64,000 nt of DNA. Source: Neotamlana sargassicola (GTDB lineage Bacteria; Bacteroidota; Bacteroidia; Flavobacteriales; Flavobacteriaceae). The stretch lies in assembly GCF_020523965.1 (NCBI RefSeq), contig NZ_JAJAPX010000005.1, positions 248,001 through 312,000 on the forward strand. The letters are read 5' to 3'. The notes beneath the pieces are model-generated. The model did no database searches and had not been told where the DNA came from. It was given only the letters and a program-made list of their open reading frames with translations. Positions 24,619 through 33,358 of the stretch are shown piece by piece (position 1 is the first letter of the stretch; each line of letters opens with the position of its first letter). Made by a program: the position numbers and the translations under genes.

Positions 24619-25974
24619 ATGAAAACTAGGAGTTACTCTCACTTAATTATCCCTTTTTCGGTACTTGTTCATTTGAGTATAATAAATGGAGTATTATATT
24701 TTATGACTCCAAGTACATATTTAAATATAACAAGCATTATATTTTATAATGTTGCTTGGTTTCTTATTACTTATAATTTAAATTATTACCCAACGGCTCG
24801 TAAAGAGACGTTTATGACAAATATTAAAAAAATGTTTTACCTGTATATTATATATGGTTTAACATACTTTTCTTGGTTTGGCGTAACAGGTATTCAGCCA
24901 GATTTTATTCAATATCATCTATTAATCTATTTAATTATTTGTGTACTACTCACAGTATACAGATGGCTTTTTTATGTTTTTATCAGGCATTATCGCTCTA
25001 AAGGGGGTAATTATTTAAATGTTGTTGTTATAGGTCGAGATAAGAATTTAAAGAAAATTAGAAAAGTTTTTGATAATCCTTATTATGGCTATAGATACTG
25101 TGGGTTTTTTGATGATGAATCTTCGAAAAGTCCGACTTATTTAGGAGAGATATTAGACTGTTTTAAATATATTATCGATAACAATGTTGATGAGGTGTAT
25201 TGTACTGCAGCAAAGCTTACAAAATCTGATTTGCAAAATCTTATAAATTTTGCGGACAATAATTTAATAAAATTAAAAATTATCCCGGATAATAAGGATA
25301 TTTTTACGCCTGCTATGACGGTACAAAAATATGATCAAATACCTGTTTTAGATTTAAGAACAGTGCCATTGGATGCTGACTTTGGTAGGGTAGCTAAACG
25401 TGTTTTTGATATTGTTTTTTCGTCTATAGTTATATTATTTTTGCTGTCTTGGTTGGTGCCTTTGTTATATGTTTTAATTAAATTAGAATCACCTGGGCCA
25501 TTGTTTTTTACTCAAAACCGACATGGTTTAAAGCGTAAAACATTTAAGTGCATAAAATTTAGGTCAATGGCCACGAATTCAGATGCGAATTCAAAAATGG
25601 CGACAAAAAACGATAAACGAGTAACAAAAATTGGTAGAATACTACGTAAAACGAGTATTGATGAGTTACCGCAGTTTTTTAACGTTTTTATGGGTGATAT
25701 GAGTGTGGTTGGTCCAAGACCGCACATGGAACAACACACGTCTGATTATGAAATTTCCGTAGATAAATATTTAGTACGCCATTTTGTAAAGCCAGGCATT
25801 ACAGGTTTAGCACAAATTAAAGGGTATAGAGGTGAAATAATTAATCCATCAGATATATTAAACAGAATACGATTAGATATTTTATATGTAGAAAAATGGT
25901 CGTTTCTTTTAGATTTTAAAATAATTCTTTTAACCGTTTTTAACGCCATTAGTGGCGAAGAAAAAGCATACTAA
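24619..25974 (+). CDS. Polyprenyl-phosphate sugar-1-phosphate transferase (initiating enzyme)
   Basis: A 451-residue integral membrane enzyme of the WbaP/WcaJ (polyprenyl glycosylphosphotransferase) type. It transfers a sugar 1-phosphate to undecaprenyl phosphate and starts repeat-unit synthesis. The N-terminal half has four hydrophobic helices and a Rossmann-like domain (VVVIGRDKNLKKIRKVFDN). The C-terminal catalytic half starts KRVFDIVFSS, then SPGPLFFTQNRHG, FKCIKFRSM, IDELPQFFNVFMGDMSVVGPRP and the VKPGITGLAQIKGYRG end. The sugar is often glucose or galactose, but this is not readable here. It is 11 nt upstream of the UpxY gene. Confidence 0.93.
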   Translation: MKTRSYSHLIIPFSVLVHLSIINGVLYFMTPSTYLNITSIIFYNVAWFLITYNLNYYPTARKETFMTNIKKMFYLYIIYGLTYFSWFGVTGIQPDFIQYHLLIYLIICVLLTVYRWLFYVFIRHYRSKGGNYLNVVVIGRDKNLKKIRKVFDNPYYGYRYCGFFDDESSKSPTYLGEILDCFKYIIDNNVDEVYCTAAKLTKSDLQNLINFADNNLIKLKIIPDNKDIFTPAMTVQKYDQIPVLDLRTVPLDADFGRVAKRVFDIVFSSIVILFLLSWLVPLLYVLIKLESPGPLFFTQNRHGLKRKTFKCIKFRSMATNSDANSKMATKNDKRVTKIGRILRKTSIDELPQFFNVFMGDMSVVGPRPHMEQHTSDYEISVDKYLVRHFVKPGITGLAQIKGYRGEIINPSDILNRIRLDILYVEKWSFLLDFKIILLTVFNAISGEEKAY

Positions 25975-25985
25975 AAAATAATATT

Positions 25986-26459
25986 ATGAGTTGGTTTGTA
26001 TTATCAGTTAAAGAAAAGCAAGAGAGTAAAGTTTCAAAAATGCTAGAAAAAATGGATTTTGAAGTATTCAATCCATTAGTTCAAGAAATTAAAGTTTGGA
26101 GTAATAGACAAAAAATAATTGAAATGCCATTATTTAAGTCCCACATAATTGTCAATATTCCAGAACAATATAGAGGAGTTGTTTTCGCTATACAAGATGT
26201 AAAGGGGTATATGTTTATTGATGGTAAACCGGCCAAAGTTTATAAAGAAGAGGTGGAAACCATTAAAGGCTGGTTAGAAAACGGCTCATATGATTTAGTA
26301 TTACTATCTAAATTAATTTCAAGAAAAGAGATTGACCTAAAACAATGGTTAAGTAAAAATAATTCAGGTGTAAAACGTATGATTGGTCAACACCGTTTAA
26401 ATACTTTAATTACTGAAATGGATGTAATAGTAGAGCGTAAATTTAGAAAAGTTGTTTAA
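25986..26459 (+). CDS. UpxY family transcription antiterminator (NusG paralogue)
   Basis: A 157-residue specialised NusG homologue. The NGN domain opens MSWFVLSVKEKQESKVSKML and continues EVFNPLVQEIKVWSNRQKIIEMPLFKSHIIV, then the VFAIQDVKGYMFIDGKPAKVYKEEVETIK strand-helix pattern. The C-terminal KOW-like part is short, as in UpxY. In Bacteroides such proteins let RNA polymerase read through the leader of their own capsule operon. Here it is the second gene, behind the initiating transferase, and about 800 bp of non-coding DNA follow it. Confidence 0.88.
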   Translation: MSWFVLSVKEKQESKVSKMLEKMDFEVFNPLVQEIKVWSNRQKIIEMPLFKSHIIVNIPEQYRGVVFAIQDVKGYMFIDGKPAKVYKEEVETIKGWLENGSYDLVLLSKLISRKEIDLKQWLSKNNSGVKRMIGQHRLNTLITEMDVIVERKFRKVV

Positions 26460-27264
26460 ATTCTTAAACAAGTTATGATTTTACCGTGATGCCTAAATGA
26501 TAAAAACATAAGGATTAGAGTTGTGAACTTGATAAAAAACATATGTTGTTTTTATGCTAATAGCGTTGGATAATAAAAATTAAATTAGGGTTTTGTTTTG
26601 CCTTTATTTTCTTGTGGAGGGGGGCACTTTTTCTTTATCGATACGACTGATTACATACTAGATACTTTTTCCTTAATAACAATTGGCTTTTAGCTTAATC
26701 TTGTGTAGCTTTTTTTCTGAGTGTTTAAAATCAATTGTATTAAATATTATAATACAACATTAAATGTGTTGTTGCTGGCATAAATATGATCTGCCAATAT
26801 ATCTAACGTGTAGTTTTTTTAAGTGTTAGAATTTGTGCGTTGTATATACTATTTTAAACAGTAAGTAGCTTGATTAAAAGCAGTTAATCTTTTATATCCT
26901 ATAAAACTGATGTTGTTTAACCGTAATTTATCATGGATCTTACTTAGTTATAAATTCTACTAGAATTTTTTCTTTGTGCGCACTTATTGAGTAGGTAAAT
27001 GCCTTTAATCACACTTGTAATGCGATTTTTTAGCTGTTTTAAAAACTACACTGTTTTATTTTATTCATTAGACCAAATTGGGAATTAAATGATCGCAAGC
27101 AATTCTTGGGGTTGATAAGATTTATCCACCGGTGGTTCTCCAAGAAATGAATGTCATAATCATTTGCAAAAGCTTAGAAGAAGTTTTGTGACAAAACATA
27201 AAACTTTTATTATCATTAATTTTAAAAATTAAATCAGTTTATCTGCTGCAATAAATACAAAGTA
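26460..27264. other. 805-bp stretch without a gene, downstream of UpxY
   Basis: Both neighbouring genes end here (plus-strand UpxY, minus-strand GT2). I find no open frame with recognisable coding content on either strand. The region is AT-rich with short G tracts (for example near 26617-26624) and ends in the inverted-repeat nest described at 27087-27165. It may be the remains of lost genes or a structured 3' untranslated region. Confidence 0.4.
27087..27165. repeat. Nested inverted repeats
   Basis: From outside in: AAATGAT (27087-27093) pairs with ATCATTT (27159-27165), TTCTTGG (27103-27109) with CCAAGAA (27140-27146), and CCACC with GGTGG (27126-27135, a perfect 10-bp palindrome). A separate GTTTTGT-G-ACAAAAC hairpin lies at 27183-27197. 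The nesting suggests a structured RNA, a terminator complex or the end of a lost mobile element. Confidence 0.4.
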
Positions 27265-28233
27265 TTAAATTTTATTAGGTTTACTACGGGTTTTCAAAAA
27301 ATAAGAAGGAAGAAAAAACATTATAAAAGTTTGAAGTCCTAAGTAGGAAGTTTTCTGTTTAGCTGAAGTGTGTAGAATCCAGGTTGTAATGGCTTTCATG
27401 CGCATTCTATTATACAAGTATCGTCTTGCGCCAACCAAAGCAAGTTTGTTAACCAATAGAGTTTTTTCTTTATGTTTGCTGTCATCAACCTTAAGGCTTA
27501 GAGCAATCTCAAGTTTACGATGAACATCTAATCCTTTTGAGATTGTCACGCTTTCTCGGTGTCTTCTATAAATGAATATATTCTCCGGAATGTAATGTGC
27601 CTTAACTGGGGTATCATTAACTCTTAAATTGCCGAGTCGAACATGATGGCCAAAGTCCCAAATGTTTCCATCATTATCGCCTTGCATATAGTTGACGTAA
27701 AATTCTTTTTTGATAAGAAAACCATTTGGAGGGAGACTTTCTGTTAAGCACCATTCCCATATATTTTTTATGATTTCCTTATCACCTTTTCCATATTTGA
27801 TCATCTCAATTTCTGATGCGTCTTGATCTATTATTCCATCCTCAAACATAATTTGATTTTTACCAAACCAAAGTATGACATTTTTGTCCTTATTATTTTT
27901 AGATAAATAATATAGTCTATCTAAGGCTCCTTTACATAATCTATCATCATCATGATGAAGCATAACTAAATCAAATTGGCACATCCGAGCCATGTTATTT
28001 TGGTTTTGAACTGGGCTAACGGGGGGATTATTAACAATATGTTGTATTTTATTCTTAACAGTTACATGGTTAATAACTGCTTTATTTTTTTCTACATAGT
28101 CTTTTGAACTGTTATCTCCAATCAAAATTTCACCAATTAAATCCTGATTTTGCTCTGCTATACCCTCTAATGCAAATTTTAAATAATCTGGTCTGTTATA
28201 GGTTGGAATGAAAATTGAAATTTGATCTTTCAT
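27265..28233 (-). CDS. Family 2 glycosyltransferase
   Basis: A 322-residue GT2 enzyme. The N-terminal fold QISIFIPTYNRPDYLKFAL and GEILIGDNSS bind UDP- or CDP-type donors, and the metal site is in VMLHHDDDRLCKGAL. The C-terminal half includes PPNGFLIKKEFYVNYM and a basic, hydrophobic tail (TFIMFFLPSYFLKTRSKPNK). It is the last gene of the minus-strand nucleotide-sugar block, 146 nt after the SAF oxidoreductase gene. By position it may transfer the sugar made by that block. Confidence 0.82.
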   Translation of the reverse strand: MKDQISIFIPTYNRPDYLKFALEGIAEQNQDLIGEILIGDNSSKDYVEKNKAVINHVTVKNKIQHIVNNPPVSPVQNQNNMARMCQFDLVMLHHDDDRLCKGALDRLYYLSKNNKDKNVILWFGKNQIMFEDGIIDQDASEIEMIKYGKGDKEIIKNIWEWCLTESLPPNGFLIKKEFYVNYMQGDNDGNIWDFGHHVRLGNLRVNDTPVKAHYIPENIFIYRRHRESVTISKGLDVHRKLEIALSLKVDDSKHKEKTLLVNKLALVGARRYLYNRMRMKAITTWILHTSAKQKTSYLGLQTFIMFFLPSYFLKTRSKPNKI

Positions 28234-28379
28234 GATTATTTAGTTGTTTTTTTAATATGCAGATAAAAAGCCACTTTTGTTATCTTAAATTCTTCCAAGT
28301 CGGATTGAATAAATTTTTTAATGTTTTTCTAATTAGTAAAACTTTCTTACTTGAGTGGCCCTTATGCATTATTAATTTT

Positions 28380-29669
28380 TTAATTGGGTGTATTTAATTG
28401 GTTCATGTAAATATCAAACAATATATTATTATCAAACTCAACGTCATCAAGTGTAAGTAATTCGTCTTTTTTTAGAGGCTTTTTTATAGTACATGCCTCT
28501 GCTAATCCCATCGGCAATAAATTATCATTTCTTGCGCTACTTGAATTATCACATATGCCGTAGGTTTTGTATCCTCCTAAACCATCAATTCTGTCTCCAG
28601 GTTTCATGTTCTCTTTGGCTACAGCAACAACTTCTACCTTCATGCCAAACTCTGCATCTAGTGTTATATCTTTAAAATCTATTAACCTAGCAATAGAAAA
28701 AGCAAGCTCGAAAAATAATAAGTGATACGGGACATAAAAACTGTATAGAGGGCCTTCCCCCAATTTACCGTATTTTAAATACTTAGCAGAAAGAGGGTCT
28801 TCTGTGGTTGCATGAATGAAAACTCCAGGGCCAGGACTGGCTCCAACAACATAATCGACTATGCCACCTAGCTCTTTCAATTTATCTATATCAGGATAAA
28901 AGCCAGTCGTCATTTCATCAATGTGTCCTTTAAAATTCGGACCAACCATTCCTCGTTGAGTAACACACATATTTGTTGCGTTTGCTGTAACGGCTTGTTC
29001 AAAGGAAATTTTAGTTCCATCAGCAAAACTTGTAACCATTTCTGGAGTCATTCCCCATTGTTTAGCAAAACCTTGTTGAGTTGTTGGATTCCTATAATGA
29101 TCCTGCAGTCCTTTAATATTCCCACATATCAATGGCTCAAACCCCATCATTTTTACATGACGATAAAGATTTTGAGTTACACCAGGTTGATCACCGTCTC
29201 CCAATGTATACATTACATTATGTTCTTGTGCTTTTTGTTTTAGATATGGACCGAATGTCGCTTCTAATTCAGCGTTAAAAGACACTACATGTTTACCTTT
29301 TTTAAAAGCTTTAATAATATTTTTTAAACCAAATTCGATATGTCCGGTGAGTTCAACAATAACATCAATTTGCGGTTCGTTTAATAATAAATCTATTTGA
29401 TTGGTTATTGCAGTGTCACCGTTATCTATAAGTTTACAAAATACATGTTCAGAGTCCGTGACTTTAAATGAATCTACTCCAGCTTTTAAAAGTGCATTTT
29501 CAGCCTTAGAGCATGTGCGGTTGTAAACAGCAACTACTTGCATTCCTGGTGTATACCGACAGATCTGATTAATTAATCCTTTTGCCATTTCCCCTGCGCC
29601 GATTACCCCAACCTTGATAGGATTTCCTTGTAATTCTCTTTCTTGAAGCTTTTTGTCAATTATATACAT
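28380..29669 (-). CDS. NAD(P)-dependent oxidoreductase with SAF domain
   Basis: A 429-residue protein read from the ATG at 29669 (MYIIDKKLQERELQGNPIK); the longer frame would need a TTG and would overlap the upstream gene. The N-terminal Rossmann fold is VGVIGAGEMAKGLINQI, a homoserine-dehydrogenase-like fold with IDVIVELTGHIEFGLKNI and KHVVSFNAELEATFGP. The C-terminal SAF-type domain holds KENMKPGDRIDGLGGYKTYGICD. Such proteins occur in surface-polysaccharide and antibiotic clusters, probably acting on a sugar or sugar acid. The substrate is not known. It lies 7 nt after the RmlC-like gene. Confidence 0.75.
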   Translation of the reverse strand: MYIIDKKLQERELQGNPIKVGVIGAGEMAKGLINQICRYTPGMQVVAVYNRTCSKAENALLKAGVDSFKVTDSEHVFCKLIDNGDTAITNQIDLLLNEPQIDVIVELTGHIEFGLKNIIKAFKKGKHVVSFNAELEATFGPYLKQKAQEHNVMYTLGDGDQPGVTQNLYRHVKMMGFEPLICGNIKGLQDHYRNPTTQQGFAKQWGMTPEMVTSFADGTKISFEQAVTANATNMCVTQRGMVGPNFKGHIDEMTTGFYPDIDKLKELGGIVDYVVGASPGPGVFIHATTEDPLSAKYLKYGKLGEGPLYSFYVPYHLLFFELAFSIARLIDFKDITLDAEFGMKVEVVAVAKENMKPGDRIDGLGGYKTYGICDNSSSARNDNLLPMGLAEACTIKKPLKKDELLTLDDVEFDNNILFDIYMNQLNTPN

Positions 29670-29676
29670 AATGAAT

Positions 29677-30219
29677 TTATTTAAATGGACTATCAAAATT
29701 ATTAAAAGAAACCATATTTTTATCTTTTTCAGAGAGAATTATTGGGATATCAGGCCATTCTATTCCGCAGGAATTCCAGTGAATTCCGGCATCACATTCG
29801 GCATCGAAAACAGTAGTTGTTTTGTTTAAGAAAATAGTATCATCTTCTAAAGACATAAATCCATGAGCTAGTCCTTCTGGAATGTAGAGAATTTTGGGTT
29901 CATCAGCTTTTAGGTTGATTGTTAGATGCTTACCAAATGTTGGTGAATTTTTACGCAAATCAACAACAACGTCAAAAATAGCACCCTTCAAGCAGATAAT
30001 ACATTTTACATGCTGATAAGGCGGAGTTTGAAAATGAAGTCCTCTAACAACACCTTTTGCTGAGGTCGAAAAATACTCTTCTACAAAATCAGTTCTTAAG
30101 CCTAGATCGTCAAAAAAACAATTGTGAAAAATCTTTACAAAAAGACCTCTACTATCAGAAAACACTTTGGGTTTTAATATATAGAGCCCAGGGATTTCAG
30201 TTTTAATTTTTTCTAGCAT
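29677..30219 (-). CDS. dTDP-4-dehydrorhamnose 3,5-epimerase family protein (active-site Tyr missing)
   Basis: A 180-residue RmlC-like cupin. I use the ATG at 30219, just after the upstream gene's stop. VFSDSRGLFVKIF, VVRGLHFQTPPYQHVKCI (catalytic His), IFDVVVDLRKNSPTFG and IPEGLAHGFMSLED are intact. The segment that normally carries two active-site tyrosines (lYK...Y) reads FLNKTTTVFDAE, so both positions are changed (to Asn and Phe). The protein may therefore epimerise a different sugar, at one position only, or do another reaction. No rmlA, rmlB or rmlD lies nearby, which argues against a rhamnose pathway. Confidence 0.8.
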   Translation of the reverse strand: MLEKIKTEIPGLYILKPKVFSDSRGLFVKIFHNCFFDDLGLRTDFVEEYFSTSAKGVVRGLHFQTPPYQHVKCIICLKGAIFDVVVDLRKNSPTFGKHLTINLKADEPKILYIPEGLAHGFMSLEDDTIFLNKTTTVFDAECDAGIHWNSCGIEWPDIPIILSEKDKNMVSFNNFDSPFK

Positions 30220-30220
30220 A

Positions 30221-31474
30221 TTAATAGATATAGCGGTAATCAAATACGTTTTTTCCTTGAATTTCGTCTTTATTTTGTATGAACTCTTTCCAACCGGTTA
30301 ATATAACGACATTATTGGTTTTGGATAAAATTTCTTCAAGAGAATTGCAATAATCTAATTCCATATCTGGATAATACCTTTTAAACTCACTAATTGATAT
30401 TGGATCATAAGCATATAAATTTTTATATCCTTTTTGAATCAGTAAATCAATAATCGCTTTTGTTGGAGTTATTCTTACGTCGTCAGATTCGGGTTTGAAT
30501 GATAGTCCAAGAATTCCTATCGTATCAGATTTATTTATTTTGCTTTCAATTGCATCAGCAATATAATGTTTTATGGTGTTATTTATTTCAAGGTTCGCAC
30601 TCAATATTTTGGGTTTAAAACCATTTTCGATTGATGCTTGAATTAAGGCTGAGGTATCTTTAGGTAAACAATATCCGCCATAGCCACAACCTGGATAAAC
30701 ATATTTAGACATTCCTGCTGGAGTACCATACCACCTTTTGTCTTCGTGTAGAATACGAAAAGCTTTAGGAATATCAATATTGCCAATTTCATTTGCAATA
30801 ATTGACATTTCATTTGCGTAACTAATTAAAGTTGAAAGTAACGTGTTTGATAGGTATTTAATGTATTCTGCAGAATTATAGCTAACATAATGAATTGGAG
30901 CATTAAATGGTAGATAAATTTTATTTAAAATATCTTTTGCAATATCATCCTCAACACCAATAACAATTCTATCAGGTTCTATAAAATCTTCCCAACAATA
31001 GCCTTCGCGCAAAAATTCAGGGTTTGAGGCAAAAACAATTTTTCTATTAGGTAGTTGTGAAAGTTTTTCCTTAACGAAAGGAATAATCTTAGTAGATACA
31101 GTTGATGGTGGAACGGTTGATTTAGTGATTATTACCTGAAGCTTATCAGTTTCTACATTTAATACTTGTTCAATTGCAGCATAAATATATTTCAAGTCAG
31201 CACTTCCGTCTTCTTTACTTGGGGTTCCAACACATAAAAAAATTGCTTCACTGTCTTTAATTGCTTGTTCAAAATTTGTGTCTAGAGAAAATGTTTTGTT
31301 ATTTGTTTCTCTTAAAACTTTTTCTAAATGAGGTTCATGAAATGGTATTTTAAATTTTTTTAATGAATTTAAGCGATTTTCATCAACGTCAAATCCGTAG
31401 GTTTTAAAACCCGTTTTAGCAAATCCAAGGCCTGTTGTCAGACCTACAAATCCAAGTCCTAGAACTGATATCAT
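30221..31474 (-). CDS. Nucleotide-sugar 6-dehydrogenase (UGD-like)
   Basis: A 417-residue NAD-dependent four-electron dehydrogenase. The N-terminal Rossmann fold is ISVLGLGFVGLTTGLGFAKTGF, with FLCVGTPSKEDGSADL and ITKSTVPPSTV. The central AEYIKYLSNTLLSTLISYANE helix follows, then the catalytic loop GCGYGGYCLPKDTSAL with the essential Cys. The C-terminal domain holds GILGLSFKPESDDVR. It is a paralogue of the UDP-glucose dehydrogenase at 38945 but clearly diverged. Its partners, a cytidylyltransferase and a UXS-like epimerase, suggest a CDP-sugar substrate. It overlaps the upstream gene by 4 nt. Confidence 0.85.
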   Translation of the reverse strand: MISVLGLGFVGLTTGLGFAKTGFKTYGFDVDENRLNSLKKFKIPFHEPHLEKVLRETNNKTFSLDTNFEQAIKDSEAIFLCVGTPSKEDGSADLKYIYAAIEQVLNVETDKLQVIITKSTVPPSTVSTKIIPFVKEKLSQLPNRKIVFASNPEFLREGYCWEDFIEPDRIVIGVEDDIAKDILNKIYLPFNAPIHYVSYNSAEYIKYLSNTLLSTLISYANEMSIIANEIGNIDIPKAFRILHEDKRWYGTPAGMSKYVYPGCGYGGYCLPKDTSALIQASIENGFKPKILSANLEINNTIKHYIADAIESKINKSDTIGILGLSFKPESDDVRITPTKAIIDLLIQKGYKNLYAYDPISISEFKRYYPDMELDYCNSLEEILSKTNNVVILTGWKEFIQNKDEIQGKNVFDYRYIY

Positions 31475-32565
31475 AATAGTTGTCCGTTATAGATTTTTAA
31501 AAATTCAAGGAATCTTGCAATTCCTTCTTCTACGTGTATAGAAGGATTATAACCAAGTAATTCTTTAGCTTTATCAATTACAGGGCATCTTCTATTTGGA
31601 TTATCAGTCATATAATCATCGTCATCGGAATTTCCAAATGTGACTTTACCTGTATATCCAAAAATATCTTTTGCATTCTTAACATAGATCTCAGCAAATT
31701 CTTTTACCGAAATTTCAGGATTATCAATCCCTATGTTAAATACATCAAACTTGTCGTAAAGTAGAACTTTTAAATATCCTGTAATAGCATCTGATATATA
31801 GCAAAAAGTTCTAGTTGGTTTACCGTCAGAAAGAATATTTAGATCATCTCCCTCAACAACACATTTCGCAAAATCCGCTGGCAAACGTTTGTCGTGTATA
31901 CTCATTCCAGGGCCATAATTGTTAAAAGGGCGGGCAATAGTTACTGGGAAATTATATTGATTATTGAAAATCCAGCACATGGTCTCTCCGAAGCGCTTAG
32001 CTTCGTCGTAACAAGCTCTTGGCCCCATAGTATTTACATTGCCACGGTAAGATTCGGGAGTTGGAATATATTCTTTAAAAGGATCCCCATATATCTCGCT
32101 ACTTGAGAAGAACAAAAATCCAGTTACCTTCTTATTTAGGTAATAATCAAATAATCTACGCAGTCCAGTAATATTAGCATCAATTGTTTCTACAGGATAA
32201 ATTCTGTAAAAAGTAGGGGATGCTATTGAAGCCATATGAATAATCAGGTTTGCATTTTCAGCACCAGGTACTTCGCTAATATCATCGGTTATTATATTAA
32301 ATTCATGTAGGGAAAAGAAATCATACTCCTCAACGATTTCGTCAAGCCACTCTTTATTTCCGGTTAGGAAATTTTCAAGTGCTATTACCTGTTTAATCTT
32401 TAGCTGCTCTTTGAATTTAGTAAGGAAGTGTACAAAGTAATAGCCCAAAAAACCTCCACATCCCGTTAAAAGAACGGTGGCGTTATTAAATTTTGATTTT
32501 TCTTTATCTGTGAGACCATCATAAATATTATTCAGGTCTTCATTAATAATTTTGTTGTTTCTCAT
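31471..32565 (-). CDS. NAD-dependent epimerase/dehydratase, UDP-glucuronate decarboxylase-like
   Basis: A 364-residue extended SDR, started at the ATG at 32565 (MRNNKIINEDLNNIYDG), which does not overlap the upstream gene. The cofactor loop is VLLTGCGGFLGYYF, then LIIHMASIASPTFY and the catalytic FFSSSEIYGDP plus GPRACYDEAKRFGETMC (YxxxK). The GPRACYDE(A/G)KR phrase and RIARPFNNYGPGM-like segment resemble UXS enzymes, which decarboxylate UDP-glucuronate to UDP-xylose. It is coupled to the UGD-like gene (4-nt overlap), so an oxidation-decarboxylation pair is plausible. Confidence 0.8.
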   Translation of the reverse strand: MRNNKIINEDLNNIYDGLTDKEKSKFNNATVLLTGCGGFLGYYFVHFLTKFKEQLKIKQVIALENFLTGNKEWLDEIVEEYDFFSLHEFNIITDDISEVPGAENANLIIHMASIASPTFYRIYPVETIDANITGLRRLFDYYLNKKVTGFLFFSSSEIYGDPFKEYIPTPESYRGNVNTMGPRACYDEAKRFGETMCWIFNNQYNFPVTIARPFNNYGPGMSIHDKRLPADFAKCVVEGDDLNILSDGKPTRTFCYISDAITGYLKVLLYDKFDVFNIGIDNPEISVKEFAEIYVKNAKDIFGYTGKVTFGNSDDDDYMTDNPNRRCPVIDKAKELLGYNPSIHVEEGIARFLEFLKIYNGQLL

Positions 32566-32575
32566 ATTTATAGAT

Positions 32576-33358
32576 TTACCAAACTTTCCAAGGGGCATCA
32601 TTTCTAACCCACCTTTCTTCTAAAACATTTTTATCTCTTAAAGTATCCATGGGTTGCCAAAAATCAGTATGCTTGTACGCGAATAAATTTCCATTTTTGG
32701 CGAGATTTTCCATAGGGTCTTTTTCAAAAACAGTTGAGTCGTTCTCAATTAAATCAAGAACTGAAGGTTCTAAAACAAAATACCCACCGTTAATCCAAGC
32801 TGTACCTTCTGAGGCTCCTTTCGGTTTCTCCTTAAAGTATTTAATTTCAGTTTCATCACCATTTAAAGTAAATACTCCAAAGCGACCAGGCTGACGAACA
32901 GACGTTAAGGTAGCCAATTTTCCGTGGCTTTTATGAAACGAAATGAGCTTATTGATATCCACATTGCTAACTCCATCTCCATAAGTGAGACAAAATGTTT
33001 CATCTCCAATATATTGAGCCACTTTTTTAACGCGTCCTCCGGTCATCGTATTTTCACCAGTATCAACTAAAGTTACAGACCATGGTTCAGAGTTGACATT
33101 ATGGACTTCCATATTATTTGTTCTCATATCGAACGTAACATCGGATGTATGAAGAAAATAATTTGAGAAATATTCCTTAATCATATAACCTTTATACCCG
33201 CAACAGATAATAAAATCATTAATGCCATAATGAGAATATGTTTTCATTATGTGCCATAAAATAGGTTTTCCACCTATCTCAACCATTGGTTTTGGACGGA
33301 CCCCACTTTCTTCACTAATTCGGGTTCCAAATCCTCCTGCAAGAATTACTGCTTTCAT
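32576..33358 (-). CDS. rfbF: Glucose-1-phosphate cytidylyltransferase
   Basis: A 260-residue nucleotidyltransferase that makes CDP-glucose from CTP and glucose 1-phosphate. Motifs: MKAVILAGGFGTRISEESGVRPKPMVEIGGKPILWHIMK, the RfbF-specific DVTFDMRTNNMEVH, LVDTGENTMTGGRVKKV and LTYGDGVSNVDIN, then GRFGVF and FWQPMDTLRDKN. Length matches the Salmonella-type enzyme. It is the first gene of the minus-strand block. No CDP-glucose 4,6-dehydratase of the usual type follows; instead there is a UXS-like SDR. Confidence 0.92.
   Translation of the reverse strand: MKAVILAGGFGTRISEESGVRPKPMVEIGGKPILWHIMKTYSHYGINDFIICCGYKGYMIKEYFSNYFLHTSDVTFDMRTNNMEVHNVNSEPWSVTLVDTGENTMTGGRVKKVAQYIGDETFCLTYGDGVSNVDINKLISFHKSHGKLATLTSVRQPGRFGVFTLNGDETEIKYFKEKPKGASEGTAWINGGYFVLEPSVLDLIENDSTVFEKDPMENLAKNGNLFAYKHTDFWQPMDTLRDKNVLEERWVRNDAPWKVW

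Noticed and set aside
28280-28369. 29-codon minus-strand frame (MHKGHSSKKVLLIRKTLKNLFNPTWKNLR) between the SAF oxidoreductase and the GT2 gene
   Set aside because: Coding-like in appearance but too short to judge and matches nothing I know. It may be the trace of a lost gene.
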